Counted from the first letter of the stretch, positions 46,153 to 58,620 are shown. The stretch is 64,000 nt of DNA from Strongylocentrotus droebachiensis (GCA_035222895.1 JAVYIG010000702.1:310001-374000), one strand, 5' to 3'. Made by a program: numbers and translations. The notes: generated from the sequence alone by a model not told the origin.

Positions 46153-46415
46153 AAACAAAATGAACATGATTATTCATATTTGAATCTAAAAAAATACATA
46201 AAAATTTATTCAGATCTTAACTTGCAATCCGTAATTTGCATATTTTAGAGTTGATGGTAATTCTTAGCTATTCTCTACAGTTGTTTGTTTGTCAAAAAAA
46301 TCTTACAAGCCTGACAGCTCAATTTTTTTTTTTTTTGGCATATATTCTCTATTATATGACCAGATGGCTGCCATTTTATGAAAATGTTCACCTTTTTATA
46401 TAATTTGCCAGACTC

Positions 46416-46850
46416 AGGGTGCGTTTATGCTTGATTTTGAAGGTAGAATGAGCGATCTGAAACGCTCATTGTAAACGCTCATCGTAATCGCAGTTCCACG
46501 GTGTACTGTTTATGCTCACTTCTCTGGCTCCTCCAGGCAAATCTGGCTGGGTGGCCTTGCAGCTGGATTCACAAACCTGCACTGCGCATGCTACGTAGAC
46601 CCACTAGAGGTCAGTGCGTTGACCCCATTTAAACGCGTTTACAAATGAGTGAGCGTTTATGCTTCCCAGAATCGCAGATTTTGCAGCATCGCCGATCGTA
46701 AACGCACCTTTTTGTGAGTTTACGATCGGTGATCGTGATCGCCGTTTTTCGGTGATTCTACAAAAATGAGAAAGGACGCAACAGTGTTTTGAACTAAACG
46801 CGTAACAGATGCCTGATTCTGGCCAGAAAAGTTGAGCATAAACATACCCT
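46416..46850. mobile_element. MITE (435 bp) with AGGGTGCGTTTATGC ends
   Basis: AGGGTGCGTTTATGC at the left matches AGCATAAACATACCCT inverted at the right. The interior has CGATCGTAAACGCAC and its inverse GTTTACGATCGGTGATC near 46690-46735, plus GAGCGTTTATGC copies. Moderate GC, no frame. No clear target duplication. Confidence 0.7.
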
Positions 46851-46859
46851 CAGACAACC

Positions 46860-48560
46860 ATATTTGCCCTTGAAAATTCAGAACTGCCTATTACCTGAGA
46901 AATTAACAATTTGCTGCCAGTGTTTCCTCACTCACAGAATAAAGTATTAAAAAAGTGTGATTCCATAGTTTTCTTCTATATTACACTTTTCCACTTTTTA
47001 TTCATATCGATACAAAACTTACAGGTTTATACCACCATATACTACCCACAGTCCATTCATGTCCCCTTTTCTTAAAATAAAAAGTCTATTTTCTGAGAAC
47101 CCAAAGGGAATTGAATCTCCATGTATGTGACACCAAAAGTGTTATTAATGCAATTTTGTTATAATAAACTTTCCTCATACAATGCTAATGTTAGCAGAGA
47201 AAGTACATATATAAAAGTTCATGCAGATACATTGGTGAAAGGAGAAATGTGAATAGCTGGCAAAGAGCTAATGAGAATAAAAGATATCAGTAGAAATTCA
47301 TTTAGCAGAGAATAGAGCTAACTCAATAAACATTTTATTATTGCAAGGTCTTCCTTCGCTTGGTGTTGTTAAAAGGTTTAGCAGTATAGTGTCACATATC
47401 CGCTGAGCTAACATAACTAGACATGTTTGTAATTGTCGGTGAAAGTATTCATGCAACATGTCCAAGTAGAGAGTCTATAATTAGGCATGACGTATAAACA
47501 TCACTAGCATTCATAGAGGTAGTCTCGTTAGACAGACTACAGGTGACAGGTATATTGTAGACTAGTGATTGCTGTGAAATGGCTATTAATCAGGAGAGTG
47601 ACTGTACCAGTGAGACTATTGTGATGTTCATGGATCAGAGAGAAGGTACATGTTGGTATCTTGGTTTTCAAACTGATGCTAACGTCTTCTCTGAGCCATA
47701 ACACGACAGAAAGTTTTCTTGTCTAGGAATTTGCACTCGATCTCATATATATTGCTATAACTATTAGTGGCTAGATATTCAACTCTGAACCTGGAATATA
47801 TAACGGGATAACTCATTTGCTATAACAAGCTTGCAACTGCCATTTTTAGCAAAGGTCTTCATCTCTCAGGTGAAGGGGTAAGTTGAACCATTTTGGGGTT
47901 GCTTTTTAAGTGTCATTTAAAAATAGGCCATTTTGAGATAATAAATAATACAAATGTTGACTGCTTTGAGGAGCAGTTGTTAAACTATTGCCTGTCAGTG
48001 TTATATGCTCTGCCCCTTCATGAAGTTGAGGGGAGGGATCATGGCTTGAAAAAATATGGGTTTGATATTTGTTTCATAAATTGAATATCATACCCCCACC
48101 TTCCCCTATTCTCAAATTAACTACATCTTTCTGTGATAAGATGCTGATGTCTTTCAACAAGCTTTCTATATTCATATAGTTGCTATATCTGTTTGATGGA
48201 GAAAAACATCTTTAAATACTTCAAATCTTCTAAATTTTTGTCATAAGAATAAATATCAATAATTCCATACAAGGTTAATGCTTATTTCTTTGACATATTT
48301 TTGTGTCGTTTGGATCTATACATGTTTAAAAAGAGGAGATGGGTGGTATTCATTGTGGTTAGGTGGTATAAACCATGATTCTGTCGGAAAGCAGCCTTTT
48401 GGCACTTTTGGAGGAAGATGTTGAGTATGGAGTAAAGATGCATGAAGATGTGGTAAAGTAAGAGCTACAATGTGAACTGTTTGGAGATGAGCCTGTATAC
48501 CATGGTCAATCTTGTGGAATTCATGAAATTTTATTTGTTTAAATAAAATAAAACATTTTG
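46860..48560. other. Intergenic, nothing recognised
   Basis: AT-rich DNA with AATAAA-type sites and no supported reading frame, splice-flanked or otherwise. Confidence 0.5.
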
Positions 48561-48639
48561 GTATTTTGCTTTCCCTTATTATCTATATGTATCTCTCGTT
48601 CACCCTTTCAATTTATCTTCACCTTACTGCATCTCTCAC

Positions 48640-48840
48640 TGTAATATGTCTCTCTTTCTCTCAGGCTCTCTCTCCCCTCCCTCTCTCTATCAATCTATCT
48701 ACCTCTCCCTCTGTCATTCTCTCTTCTTTTTCTATGTCTCTATCTCTTTCAACCTAACTGTAGTTATCTATATTGCTCTTCCTCTCTTTCTATCTTGTTT
48801 TTTTCTTCAAGTCTTACACTCAGCCCCTCTCCTTCTCTTC
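48640..48840. repeat. CT-rich tract
   Basis: Interrupted (TC)n on the plus strand. The 108-codon frame over it is an artefact. Confidence 0.85.
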
Positions 48841-48849
48841 ATTCCGATA

Positions 48850-49456
48850 GAATCAATCATTTTTTCCATTATGACTATTTTAGTGCCTGATTCAACTGCA
48901 ATAAGCGTACAAATCAATACCTACTACTGGTTCATTTGTGTAAATAACTATCAAGTTATATACAGACCATAGATAGATATTGGCAGATTTTCAAGGCGTT
49001 AGGCCATTGTGTAACCTAGCAATAAAGATGTAAATATTTCTAGATAAGATTGAAGTTATTGTTCGGGGTAATGTACTTTTATAACTATTATTCAAACAAT
49101 GTTAACAGAAAGTTCAGGCACCAGAACCGTCCCCCAAACGAGTCATACACACCAAATATAGCTTTAGTTGTATTAAATCTGTTTCATTTTGTACATGGAT
49201 CTTGTTTGTATTCTTATCTCTATTGTCCATTTGTATTGTATTTATGTAAATATGAAAGATATATTATACACTCATGATTCACGCCATGTTTGAACATGCT
49301 TGTAAATTTCATATTCCAAACTCCATGAGTATTACGATGGCTTTGTATCTTAATATCATGCATGGCAGCTTAATACATGTGGCCTAGTTGATGATGGCGA
49401 TCCCTAGCGCTTTTCTGTTTCAAACATTCAAAGGTGTCCGCTCCTCCAATAGTTCT
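48850..49456. other. Intergenic, nothing recognised
   Basis: AT-rich DNA between a CT tract and a MITE. No coding signal. Confidence 0.5.
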
Positions 49457-49579
49457 GGGACCCGTTTCACAAAGCCTTTTTTTCAATGACATATGATAAA
49501 AATCAGTGACAAATCTACTGATAAACAATCAGAAGCAAGGATTTCAGTTATTGATGACAAGTTTTGTGAAATGGGGCCC
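49457..49579. mobile_element. Short MITE (123 bp), family E
   Basis: GGGACCCGTTTCACAAAG at the left and TTTTGTGAAATGGGGCCC at the right are inverted copies. The same ends bound the element at 40219-40528. Confidence 0.8.
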
Positions 49580-49778
49580 TTGACTACACATTTGCCTGGG
49601 TTTTGAGGCCCGCTTTGAAGCTCTTTAGCTTGTCGGTAGTCGGAGCCAGGAGGGAGTTACATCAGTGTTGAGGTATGTTGAGTTTAATGCCCTTCTGGTT
49701 CTTGGCTGACTGACTGATTGATGCATCTGGTGCGGAATTCATAGAATCATGGTTAACTGACCAAAATACATCACATAA

Positions 49779-49959
49779 TAGGCGGTGTCACACAGAAAAA
49801 TCCCTTAAAAAATTCCTCGAAAAATCCTTTCAAGGGAGAATTTTCTTGCTTCGTTAGAGGATTTTTAATGGGATAATTGGTGACAGACAGCAATTAAGAG
49901 GATAAATAAAATCTGGATAACTAAAATCCGGATTTTTGGCCTCTGTGTGACACCGCCTA
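49779..49959. mobile_element. MITE with GGCGGTGTCACACAG ends
   Basis: TAGGCGGTGTCACACAGAAA at the left and CTCTGTGTGACACCGCCTA at the right are inverted copies. TA at the outer edges could be a TA target duplication. The interior repeats AAAATCC and GGATTTTT palindromes. Confidence 0.85.
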
Positions 49960-50719
49960 ATATATCTCTTTTTGTTTTTGCTCTAGAGACCTACATGTAC
50001 ATGTAGTCCACAGGCACAGTGTATTTTCAATGAAACATGAATGTTGTCTTTTGAGGGCCATATGGGTGTCAAATTTTTCATGATTTTATAGAATAACTGC
50101 CCTTCTGGCTCTGAACAAATTTTATTGCCTCCTTCTAACTGACAAATGACAGCCCTCAAAATAGAACAAATTCAGACTGATTAGAATAAAATAAGTCATT
50201 CAAATATCAAATACAATATTCACTTTTTATTTTGAAGGGGACAAAATGGATATAGAAATTTTTCAGTGCTATTACTTCATATGTCAAAGAATTAATCTCA
50301 AACTGGATGCAACATTCAGTTACTCTGAGATTCCTCTTTTTAGAAACTCAGTGACATTGAAATGGGTAACTACATAATTTTAGGGACAGCGTTTGCGAAT
50401 TTTGTTAACATTTACAACATTCTTTTAAAGAAAGGAATCGGTTTTGATCCTACTCATTCATTCATTCATTCTTTATTTATGACAAAAATGGAAATTTGAT
50501 TATGAGATGAAATGTTATTTTGCTGTTTTATGTTGTCGCCTGTCAGATTTTAAAAAGTCTGTCTCATTCTTGAAATTGATCGATTAAAAAGAACCTCATC
50601 AGGCGATTCCTTTTCATGATACACCTTGTATTATGTTTCATCTGAGATTGATTGTTTATGGTTTGAAGTGATTTCCTGTCATGTTACTGGTATGGGGCAA
50701 AACATAGTCTAATATCACC

Positions 50720-50720
<1 letters not shown>
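49960..50720. other. Intergenic, short repeats only
   Basis: TTCATTCATTCATTC at 50455. The 50-bp segment around TACACCTTGTATTATGTTTC (50620) and ATCTGAGATTGAT..TTTATGG recurs at 50958-51010, so the DNA flanking the next GA tract is duplicated. Confidence 0.65.
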
Positions 50721-50773
<53 letters not shown>

Positions 50774-50935
50774 GCGGGAGGGAGAGAGAGAGAGAGAGAG
50801 AGAGGGGAGGCAGGGAGAGAGAGAGAGAGAGGGAAGGAGGAAAACAGAGAGAGAGGGGGGAGTGAAGGATGAGAGAAAAAGAGAAAGAGAGTAGAGAGGG
50901 AGGGAAGGAGGGAGAGAGAAACTGGGATAACTAAA
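50721..50935. repeat. GA-rich tract
   Basis: (GA)n and GGGA-rich purine tract on the plus strand. The Ser/Leu/Pro frame on the minus strand is an artefact. Confidence 0.95.
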
Positions 50936-51068
50936 GGAGGAGCTTATATTTTCATGATACACATTGTATTATGTTTCATCTGAGATTGATCATTCATGGT
51001 TTGAAGAGATTTCTTGTCATGTTGCTGGTATGCCCTATAGTTCCTTAGGGGGCAAAACATCTAATGTC

Positions 51069-51280
51069 ACAGAGAGGGAGAGAGAGAGAGAAAGAGAGAG
51101 AGGGGGTGGAAGGGAGAGAGAGAGAGAGAGAGAAAGAGTAGGGAGAGGAAGGAAGGAAGAAAGAGAGAGAGAAAGAGAGTAGGGAGGGGTAAGGAGAGGA
51201 AGGGATGGAGAGAGAGAGAGAGGGGGGAGGAGGGAGAGAGAGGGGGAGGAGGAAGGAAGAGTAGGGAGCGGAAGGGAATG
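51069..51280. repeat. GA-rich tract, second copy after a duplicated flank
   Basis: Purine tract preceded by the duplicated flank (TACACATTGTATTATGTTTC, GATTGATCATTCATGGTTTG, CATGTTGCTGGTATG), as at 50620-50700. The flank-plus-GA unit therefore arose by duplication of about 340 bp. Confidence 0.88.
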
Positions 51281-51439
51281 TTATGAAATGTTATGACAGA
51301 GATAATATACACTGGATGACTTTGGAAGGGGTAGCGGGAGGGGTTGGCAGTATCGAGAGGGTGGGGGATCGATAAGGGGGGGGGGGTAGTGTATTGGTAA
51401 CTATGAATTTTATACAAATTGATATTGTATGTAAATTAT

Positions 51440-51645
51440 TATGATTTTTGCTTTTGGACCCCATGGAAGAACAGGACCATTTTGAAAATGGTTCTGAAAT
51501 GGGCTATCCAACCGTTTGTCTATACTCTACACATTTACTTACTTTCTTATCGTTTGAAATGTGTTCTATAATTTATGTATGTTTTTTGAACTTGTATGTA
51601 TATATGGATTTCGGAAATAAAAACAAACAAACAAACAAGGGAGGA
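51440..51645 (+). mobile_element. Probable 5'-truncated LINE 3' end
   Basis: Ends GGATTTCGGAAATAAAAACA then (AACA)n into a GA tract. This is an insertion 3' tail of non-LTR retrotransposon style (polyadenylation-like AATAAA followed by a short tandem tail). No reverse transcriptase motif remains. Tentative. Confidence 0.45.
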
Positions 51646-52299
51646 AGAAATAGAGAGAGAGACAGGGGAGGGAAGGAGGGGGAGAGAGAAACGGGGATAA
51701 ATGATAAAGGAGGAGCTTAAGACAGGGACGGGGAGCAGTAAAATAAAGACAGAAATTTTTCTGTTTTTCTCTCAATTCAAACCTGCAAAAAGCCAGATTT
51801 AAGTCACCATGACACTATCCCAACGGAAATTCCCTGCAGTCCTTCAACCATGATTTTGTTTTTGTTTGGGGGGGGGGGGGCGATGAATCAGTCCAGCAGT
51901 TTCAAGCGTGTAGAAACTCGTATGGATTCATTGTTATTATGGATTATCATGATCTTGTGTATATAAACTGATTTATGAAACTATACAGCCGTGAATATTC
52001 TTTAGTTGTGATCAGCTAGTTGCATTGGTGCTGTGTAGCTCCCTGGTGCGGTGCAAGGCCAGGGTAAGTAACTTAATTTGTTTAGTTTTCCTTTGCGACG
52101 ATCGTTCAATTAAACAGCGAAATCGGATTTATGGCCGGGGGAAAAGGCCGGGCAGTACTTGTCACTACGAGACTGAGTTTGAATAGACCATTTGGGTTAT
52201 TTAATCACTTAATGTACAAGTCTGTGTTAAGTGCCTCGTTACAAATTATTTCATTCACCTGTTTGCGAATAATTGTATTTCAATAGTCAGAATGCAAAT

Positions 52300-52660
52300 T
52301 GCATACATGCTTGTGAAATTCGCCTAAAATGGCCTCTTTTCATGTTTTTTCCTCAAATCAGGAGAGCTGAGACCCAATCAAATCAGTCCAAAAAAGTGTA
52401 TTCTGGCGAATTTCACGAAAATCAAAGAAATGCCAATTTGGGTAATCCCTTCTTGGCAAACTATTTTCAATTTTTGAAAAGGACCTCTTTTCATTATTTG
52501 TCATCAGTCCATAATCCAATTCGGCAACTTTCACGAGAATCGATATAACACCCATTTTCGGAAAAGTTTTTAATGTTTTTTCGTCAACCCATGGCTGATG
52601 AGAGCCAAATCCGTCCCAAAAAGTGTATTCCGGCAAATTTCTTGAAAATTGTTAAAACGT
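52300..52660. repeat. Diverged tandem repeat, about 240-bp unit
   Basis: AAAAAGTGTATTC(T/C)GGC and AATTTC.(C/T)GAAAAT recur at about 52390 and 52618, each preceded by CATGTTTTTTC/TAATGTTTTTTCGTCA and GAGAGC(T/C). Diverged. Confidence 0.65.
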
Positions 52661-52910
52661 TCATTAAACAAAAAGGTGCAAGAGGTTTAACAACAATCAC
52701 CTAACAATTGGCCTATACCCTTGTTTTGATGCCGTAGTAAAGTATTTCTCATGTAATACTCTGTTTTTAAAAGCTGCACCCCTGCAATTGTTTCTCGATC
52801 TCCACACAACTAATAGTCCACATCCCGAGCATATGAAAAGCCTTGTATAAACTCTGTATAATATTAGTTTGTCTTTTCACGCATGGAGTAAATATTCATG
52901 CCTCGCTTCT

Positions 52911-54180
52911 TCCTTTGTATCATGGCTTTATGACACATATTATCTGAACTATTGTTGATAATATTTGTTAGCACACGACAGGAAAAAATGACGGGAAAAT
53001 GTTATCGCATTTTCTTTTCACGGGAAACCAAAGATTTAAAGGTCCATGGTAATGATTAATTTTTGTTGTTGTAATGACTGCGCGAGCACACTAAAAAAAA
53101 TTCAAAAGTAAGATTTGACCTAGATCGGAAAACTACAAAGACAAGTGAAATAACAAAAACTCTTTGTGACATCTTATTTGATACGGAGTGGCAAATCCAG
53201 ATTTTGTTAAAGTACTTGGGGGGGGGGGGGGGGTGATTTTCCCCAAAACATCAAGGGCCAGGTTTTTGCTGTGTACTAAATGTATGCTTTAGGGGGGACC
53301 CACTCAACCCACTCAAATACCCACTCAACCCGCCACTATAGGGTCTTGTTTTTTTAAATACCCCATGTGAGGAAAATACTGACACTGCATCAAAATTAGA
53401 GGGTGGCACTGAACATGATGAATGTAGTGATTCAAACACATGCTGAGATAAGTAAATAACTGGATTTCGCTTCTTTCTCTTATTCATATCTGTCTCTGAA
53501 TTCTTATATTTCTAGTTTCGTTTTTCATTCTCTCTTCCGTATCCTTGTTCCATCTTAGTTTCAAGCCACTCCTATATTTATCAGTATCTCTTCAGATGTC
53601 TTCCTTTGTATCATGGCTTTATGAAACATATTATCTGAACTATTGTTAAATATATTTGTTAGCACACGACAGGAAAAAATGACGGGAAAATGTTATCGCA
53701 TTTTCTTCTCACGGGAAACCAAAGATTTAAAGGTCCATAATAATGATTAATGTGTTTCTTTTAAAAAATGACTGCGCGAGCTCACTAAAAATTGTAAAAA
53801 AGTAGGATTTGACCTAGATCGGAAACCACAATGACAAGTGAAATAACAAAAACTCTTTGTGACATCTTATTTGCTACGGAGTGGCAAATCCAGATTTTGT
53901 TAAGGTACTTGAGGGGGGGGGGGGTGATTCCCCCAAAAACATCAAGGGCCAGGTTTTTGCTGTGTACTAAATGTATGCTTTAGGGGGGACCCACTCAACC
54001 CACTCAATTACCCACTCAACCCGCCACTATAGGGTCTTGTTTTTTTTAAATACCCCATGTGAGGAAAATACTGACACTGCATCAAAATTAGAGGGTGGCA
54101 CTGAACATGATGAATGTAGTGATTCAAACACATGCTGAGATAAGTAAATAACTGGATTTCGCTTCTTGCTCTTATTCATA
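52911..54180. repeat. Large tandem duplication, about 690-bp unit
   Basis: CTTCCTTTGTATCATGGCTT begins copies at about 52909 and 53600. Both contain AGCACACGACAGGAAAAAAT, GATTTGACCTAGATCGGAAA, a poly-G run, GGGGACCCACTCAACCCACT and GAATGTAGTGATTCAAACAC in order. The two copies differ by few substitutions and by poly-G length. Non-coding. Confidence 0.93.
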
Positions 54181-54602
54181 TCTGTCTCTGAATTCCTATA
54201 TTTCTAGTTTCGTTTTTCATTCTCTCCTCCATATTATTGCTCCATCTTTGTTTCAAGCCGCTCTCTATATTTCTCAATATCTCTCGATGTATCCGTGGCA
54301 TTCTTCTCTCATTACCTCCCCCTCCCCCCTTCCCTCCCCCTCCTAGGCTGAAATTCAAAAAGATCAGTAATAAGTCCAATTTCGCTTCTTGCTCTTATTC
54401 ATATCTGTCTCTGAATTCCTATATTTCTAGTTTCGTTTTTCATTCTCTCCTCCATATTATTGCTCCATCTTTGTTTCAAGCCGCTCTCTATATTTCTCAA
54501 TATCTCTCGATGTATCCGTGGCATTCTTCTCTCATTACCTCCCCCTCCCCCTTCCCTCCCCCTCCTAGGCTGAAATTCAAAAAGATCAGTAATAAATCCA
54601 AT
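54140..54602. repeat. Tandem duplication, about 222-bp unit
   Basis: TTCGCTTCTTGCTCTTATTC, TTTGTTTCAAGCCGCTCTCT and CTGAAATTCAAAAAGATCAG occur twice, nearly identical (from about 54158 and 54380). A third, more diverged version lies inside the 690-bp unit at 53466. The duplications are nested. Confidence 0.92.
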
Positions 54603-55281
54603 TAAGCAGTGGCGGATTCGTTCTTTTTTTGGGGGGGGGGAGGGGGCACAACGGCTCGCGTGTTTCCTTTTGAGACCAAATTAGTGTTCCTCCAGTACAC
54701 TAAAAGTTTCAACCTTACATATTTGATTTTTCGAAATTATGTCACTCTTTTACAAAATATGAAGCCGCCCCAGGATCAATGTTATACAAAGATCTTTATG
54801 ATCCCATCACATTTGTATAATTTATCTTGTACCATGTTATTTGAGTAGGCTACAGTAACTTTGTCATGCTTTATACATGTTTTTTTTTAATGGAGATGTG
54901 GAAATAACTACTTCAATGCAATTTAACAAATTTGGAGCTGTAAATGACTCTGCCCACTGAAAGATGCAGGGTTATCCAAACGTCACACAAATCCTTTAGT
55001 CCTCAAAATAATAAAGTCTGTTTATCCCCATATCGAATCATCCCCGGTATAATTTCAACAATGTTGCGCAAAGATTGCGTAAGGTATTTGCCGGATATGG
55101 TTAATGTACTACGGCTGTATATAGTTTCCATACTTTACAAGGGCAATTAACACAGATTGACCTTGTACGTGACATCCGCACCCCAGAAATTAACAAAGAA
55201 ACGCTGCAATATCAATGCACTTTGGTTTATACGACACAGAGAAAGAGACAGAGAGAGAGAGCAACAACAAGAGACAGACAT
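54603..55281. other. Intergenic; poly-G run at 54630, short GA at 55240
   Basis: Begins AGTGGCGGATTCG then a poly-G run. Otherwise unstructured AT-rich DNA without coding signal. Confidence 0.5.
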
Positions 55282-55999
55282 TACACTGTCGCTCATAAAA
55301 GATGAATATTTTTTTTTACCCCAATTTACGGAATTATTTTAAAAATAATTAAAAAAATAATAGATCTAGATAATAGTATACATTGTCAGATTTAATTGAA
55401 TACTAATTTGCCAATGTGTGTTTTGCGTGACTGCTGAAGCATGTGTATGCTACAATGCTTATCAACTAGGGGACCTACGCTCTTAAGTCATAAATGACAG
55501 TAATGACGATTAATGCCCCACAAAAGGGCACTAATATAGCACATCGACACGGTTTTGATCCTGGGGCCTCACAGTTACGAGGCCATTGCTTTGTCACTGA
55601 ACCATGACTGTACGCAGCGGGGGCTAGGGTAGGGGGCAGTTTCCATTAAAAAAAAAAAAAAAAAAAAAATGCAATAAATTTTCAATAATTTATTGCATTT
55701 TACCCTGGTCTCCAACATAAAAAATCCTCTGGACGGCCATGCATTATGGCTAAAGGCATAGGCACACAGAATATTTGTTTACTGTCATTTATGACTTAAG
55801 AGCGTAGGTCCCCTAGTTGATAAGCATTGTAGCATACACATGCTTCAGCAGTCACGCAAAACACACGTTGGTAAATCAGTATTCAATAAAATCCGAGAAT
55901 GTATACTATTATTTAGATCTATTATTTTTAAATTATTTTTAAAATAATTCCATAAATTGGGGTAAAAAAAAAAATTCAACCTTTATGAGCGACAGTGTA
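55282..55999. mobile_element. 718-bp foldback with about 215-bp arms
   Basis: TACACTGTCGCTCATAAA at the left matches TTTATGAGCGACAGTGTA at the right. The arms continue inward through TTTACCCCAATTTA, CATGTGTATGCTACAATGCT and GACCTACGCTCTTAAGTCAT to about 55497 and 55785. The loop holds a degraded minus-strand SINE piece and a poly-A run (55649-55668). GA tracts lie on both outer sides. Confidence 0.9.
55497..55618 (-). mobile_element. Degraded SINE fragment in the foldback loop
   Basis: On the minus strand: CATGGTTCAGTGACAAAGCA (A-box-like), GGATCAAAACC (B-box-like), then CACTAATAT and the body start. Orientation and order match the SINE family; 3' part missing. Confidence 0.6.
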
Positions 56000-56007
56000 C
56001 ATGCGGA

Positions 56008-56071
56008 GACAGGGAGAGAGAGGGAGAGAGAGAGAGAGAGAGAGGGGGGAAGAGAGGGAGAGAGAGACAGG

Positions 56072-56102
<31 letters not shown>

Positions 56103-56110
56103 GGGATAGA

Positions 56111-56146
<36 letters not shown>

Positions 56147-56209
56147 AAGAGAGGGAGAGAGAGAGAGACAGGGAGAGAGAGAGACAGAGAGAGAGAGGGA
56201 GGGGATAGA

Positions 56210-56257
<48 letters not shown>

Positions 56258-56270
56258 TGGGGAGGAGACA
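56008..56270. repeat. GA-rich tract
   Basis: (GA)n with GGGGGGAAGAGAGG and GACAGGGAGAGAG units, an approximate 118-bp higher-order repeat (GGGGATAGAGAGG at 56101 and 56202). Frames on both strands are artefacts. Confidence 0.95.
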
Positions 56271-56399
56271 GAGAAAGCAATTCCGTAACAAAAGAAATGT
56301 ATGTAATACAAAAATATTGGCCGTTCATGGTTTTAGCCATCCTAGAAATCAAGGGAAAATTGGAAAATGAGCTTTCCAATTTTTCAGTGGGCTAAAAGT

Positions 56400-58620
56400 A
56401 AGTAAGTTTGAGAAAAATCTCTCACATTAGGGGAAATCCTGTTATTCCATCCCCCCCCCCCCCCCCCCCCCCCTCTCTCCATCAAAGAAGATCTCTCCGG
56501 CATAGATTGTTTTAAAGTAGAAGACGATTCGAAAACGTTTTTAAAATTGGATATAGGTATAAATAAAGGTTCTGGAATTTTAAAAATCCCTCATTGGAAA
56601 ACAAAAATCTGGGAAATTAAATTGTCATGAAATACTGGGAACTCTACTCTCAGGGTCAAATATCAAATTAGGGTTTGTGGTTTTGAGATAACATACATGT
56701 TATTTCCTGAGAATCTGGTGAATTTCCTGACTTGTTAGGTAATCGATGAGGTGCTTTAGGGTTGACCTTGAAAGTTTGTGTCTTTGATTGTTTAATCACG
56801 TCCTCATTCCAACAACAAAATTAATAATAATTAGGATTATGGTACATTTTTTAGGAATTAAGGCAAGCCATATCATTTTCACAGTACAATACCATTTACA
56901 AAGAATATCACATTTAGGTAATTTATTGTGTTGCAGTTACATGTCCATGGACTACATAGGCCTATACTGTATACACTATAGATTGGGTTTATACTATATT
57001 TAATCGTTCATTATATTCTTCCTGAGAATAAAATAACATGAAATGTGCGATATGGAAGATGTCTAAATGAAATAGAGGGGGGGGGGAGGGGGGAGAGGGG
57101 GGAGGGGAGAGGGGGGAGGGGGGGGGGCTCCTAAGAAAGAAGGTCTGTTTAGGAAGAAAGATCAAAAGAAATAATACAAGTCATCAGCATTGTAACCTAA
57201 TGAACCGCATCTTATTAAAAACATTTTTTTTTAAATTGTTTTCTTCACATTTGGGAATAAGATTGACCTAATAATTGTTATCTGAAGCACAACAACGGTA
57301 CCCTTTTTCTGGCCTTTTCAAAATGAAGTTTACTTTCCGTATCATCTCATCTGTTCTAACTCGGTGTGATTCAGATTTTGCTCTAGCCATTCACGCGATG
57401 TCCCTGACTATGTGAACTGCGGGCAACTAATTGGACATGACAAGGAATGCATACCTGACGCATCATGTTAAATCCAACTCATCTCTCTAAAACTTACACA
57501 ACAATGACTCAGGGGCGTCACAAGTGAATTATGAAATGTGGGAGGGGGGGGGGGGTAAAATTACCCCACCCCTTAATTCAGATTTGTCGATAATAAGTAT
57601 AATCAAGATTTTCAAATAAACATGGTACTACAATGACTCGCACGCCCTCCGCTGGTTCTGCAAATTGCGGGTAATTAATAAAACGAGACAAGGAATGCAA
57701 TGCCTCAAACATCAAGTCAAGTTAGATTAACCAAATTCTCAGGGACGCGTCGTTTTTTAAGTCGGGGGGGGGGGGCGGTCCCATCCTATTTGCCCACAGG
57801 TCCGCTGGGCAATGAGCCTTTTCCAATGGCTTTTTGTTTTGTGGACGAAAGCCACACCCCGTGCCAAGAATTTTTTTTTTTATCGGAGTCCCTTTATTGA
57901 AGGGTAACGACAACCCATGATAATTTCAATGCCCCCCCCCCCCAACAAGCCCCACCTATCGTCGCCTCTGCTTGGAGGGCTCGACCTGCAAAATTAATCA
58001 GGGCAACACGATACACATTTGGCGGCTTTGTATAGTTTCCACATGCGTAAAATAACAATAGATATATTGGCCTCCAATCAAAACACATAAACCGCTAATA
58101 TATTAGACTATTATGATTACAAAGACAGCACAGTTCAGTTGCGATATGTAATGATGGACAGATGTTGGATGTTGTAATAATATTCTCAAAGTAGCTTTGT
58201 ACGGTATAATACGGTGATTAATACCTAGCTAAGCTTCAAGTTCGGTTTGTCCGGGGGGGGGGGGGGAGGGGGCGTGGCGCACAAGGGGTGATGAATCGCC
58301 AGGAAATACTTAATGTTTATAGCTTGAATATGAAGTACAGACCTAATGTAAAGTTTCCTGTTGCACTGTTCTTTTTACATGCTATGTACACTTTAATCTC
58401 TGGCATTCTTCCGGCTACAGCGGACGCGGGGTGACAGTTCTCCTTTTAATTACGTGATAATGGTTCGCAGGTTGGATTAATGTTTTGTTCCTCATTTATA
58501 CAGATGAGAATAAAAGGCAGGGTATAAGAGCTTCAGACTATTGGATGAATTCGTGCACAGCTGATTTGACCTTAACTGGGCTTGGACGTACATGCACGCT
58601 GCATACTGGTGAGTTCAAAT
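56400..58620. other. Intergenic, rich in poly-G/poly-C runs
   Basis: Runs of C at 56451-56473 and 57932-57943, G-rich block at 57077-57128, and G runs at 57542, 57765 and 58253. The intervening DNA is AT-rich with no supported exon. CAATGACTC(A/G) and GACAAGGAATGCA segments recur near 57440-57520 and 57632-57700, a diverged duplication of about 190-250 bp. Confidence 0.6.
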
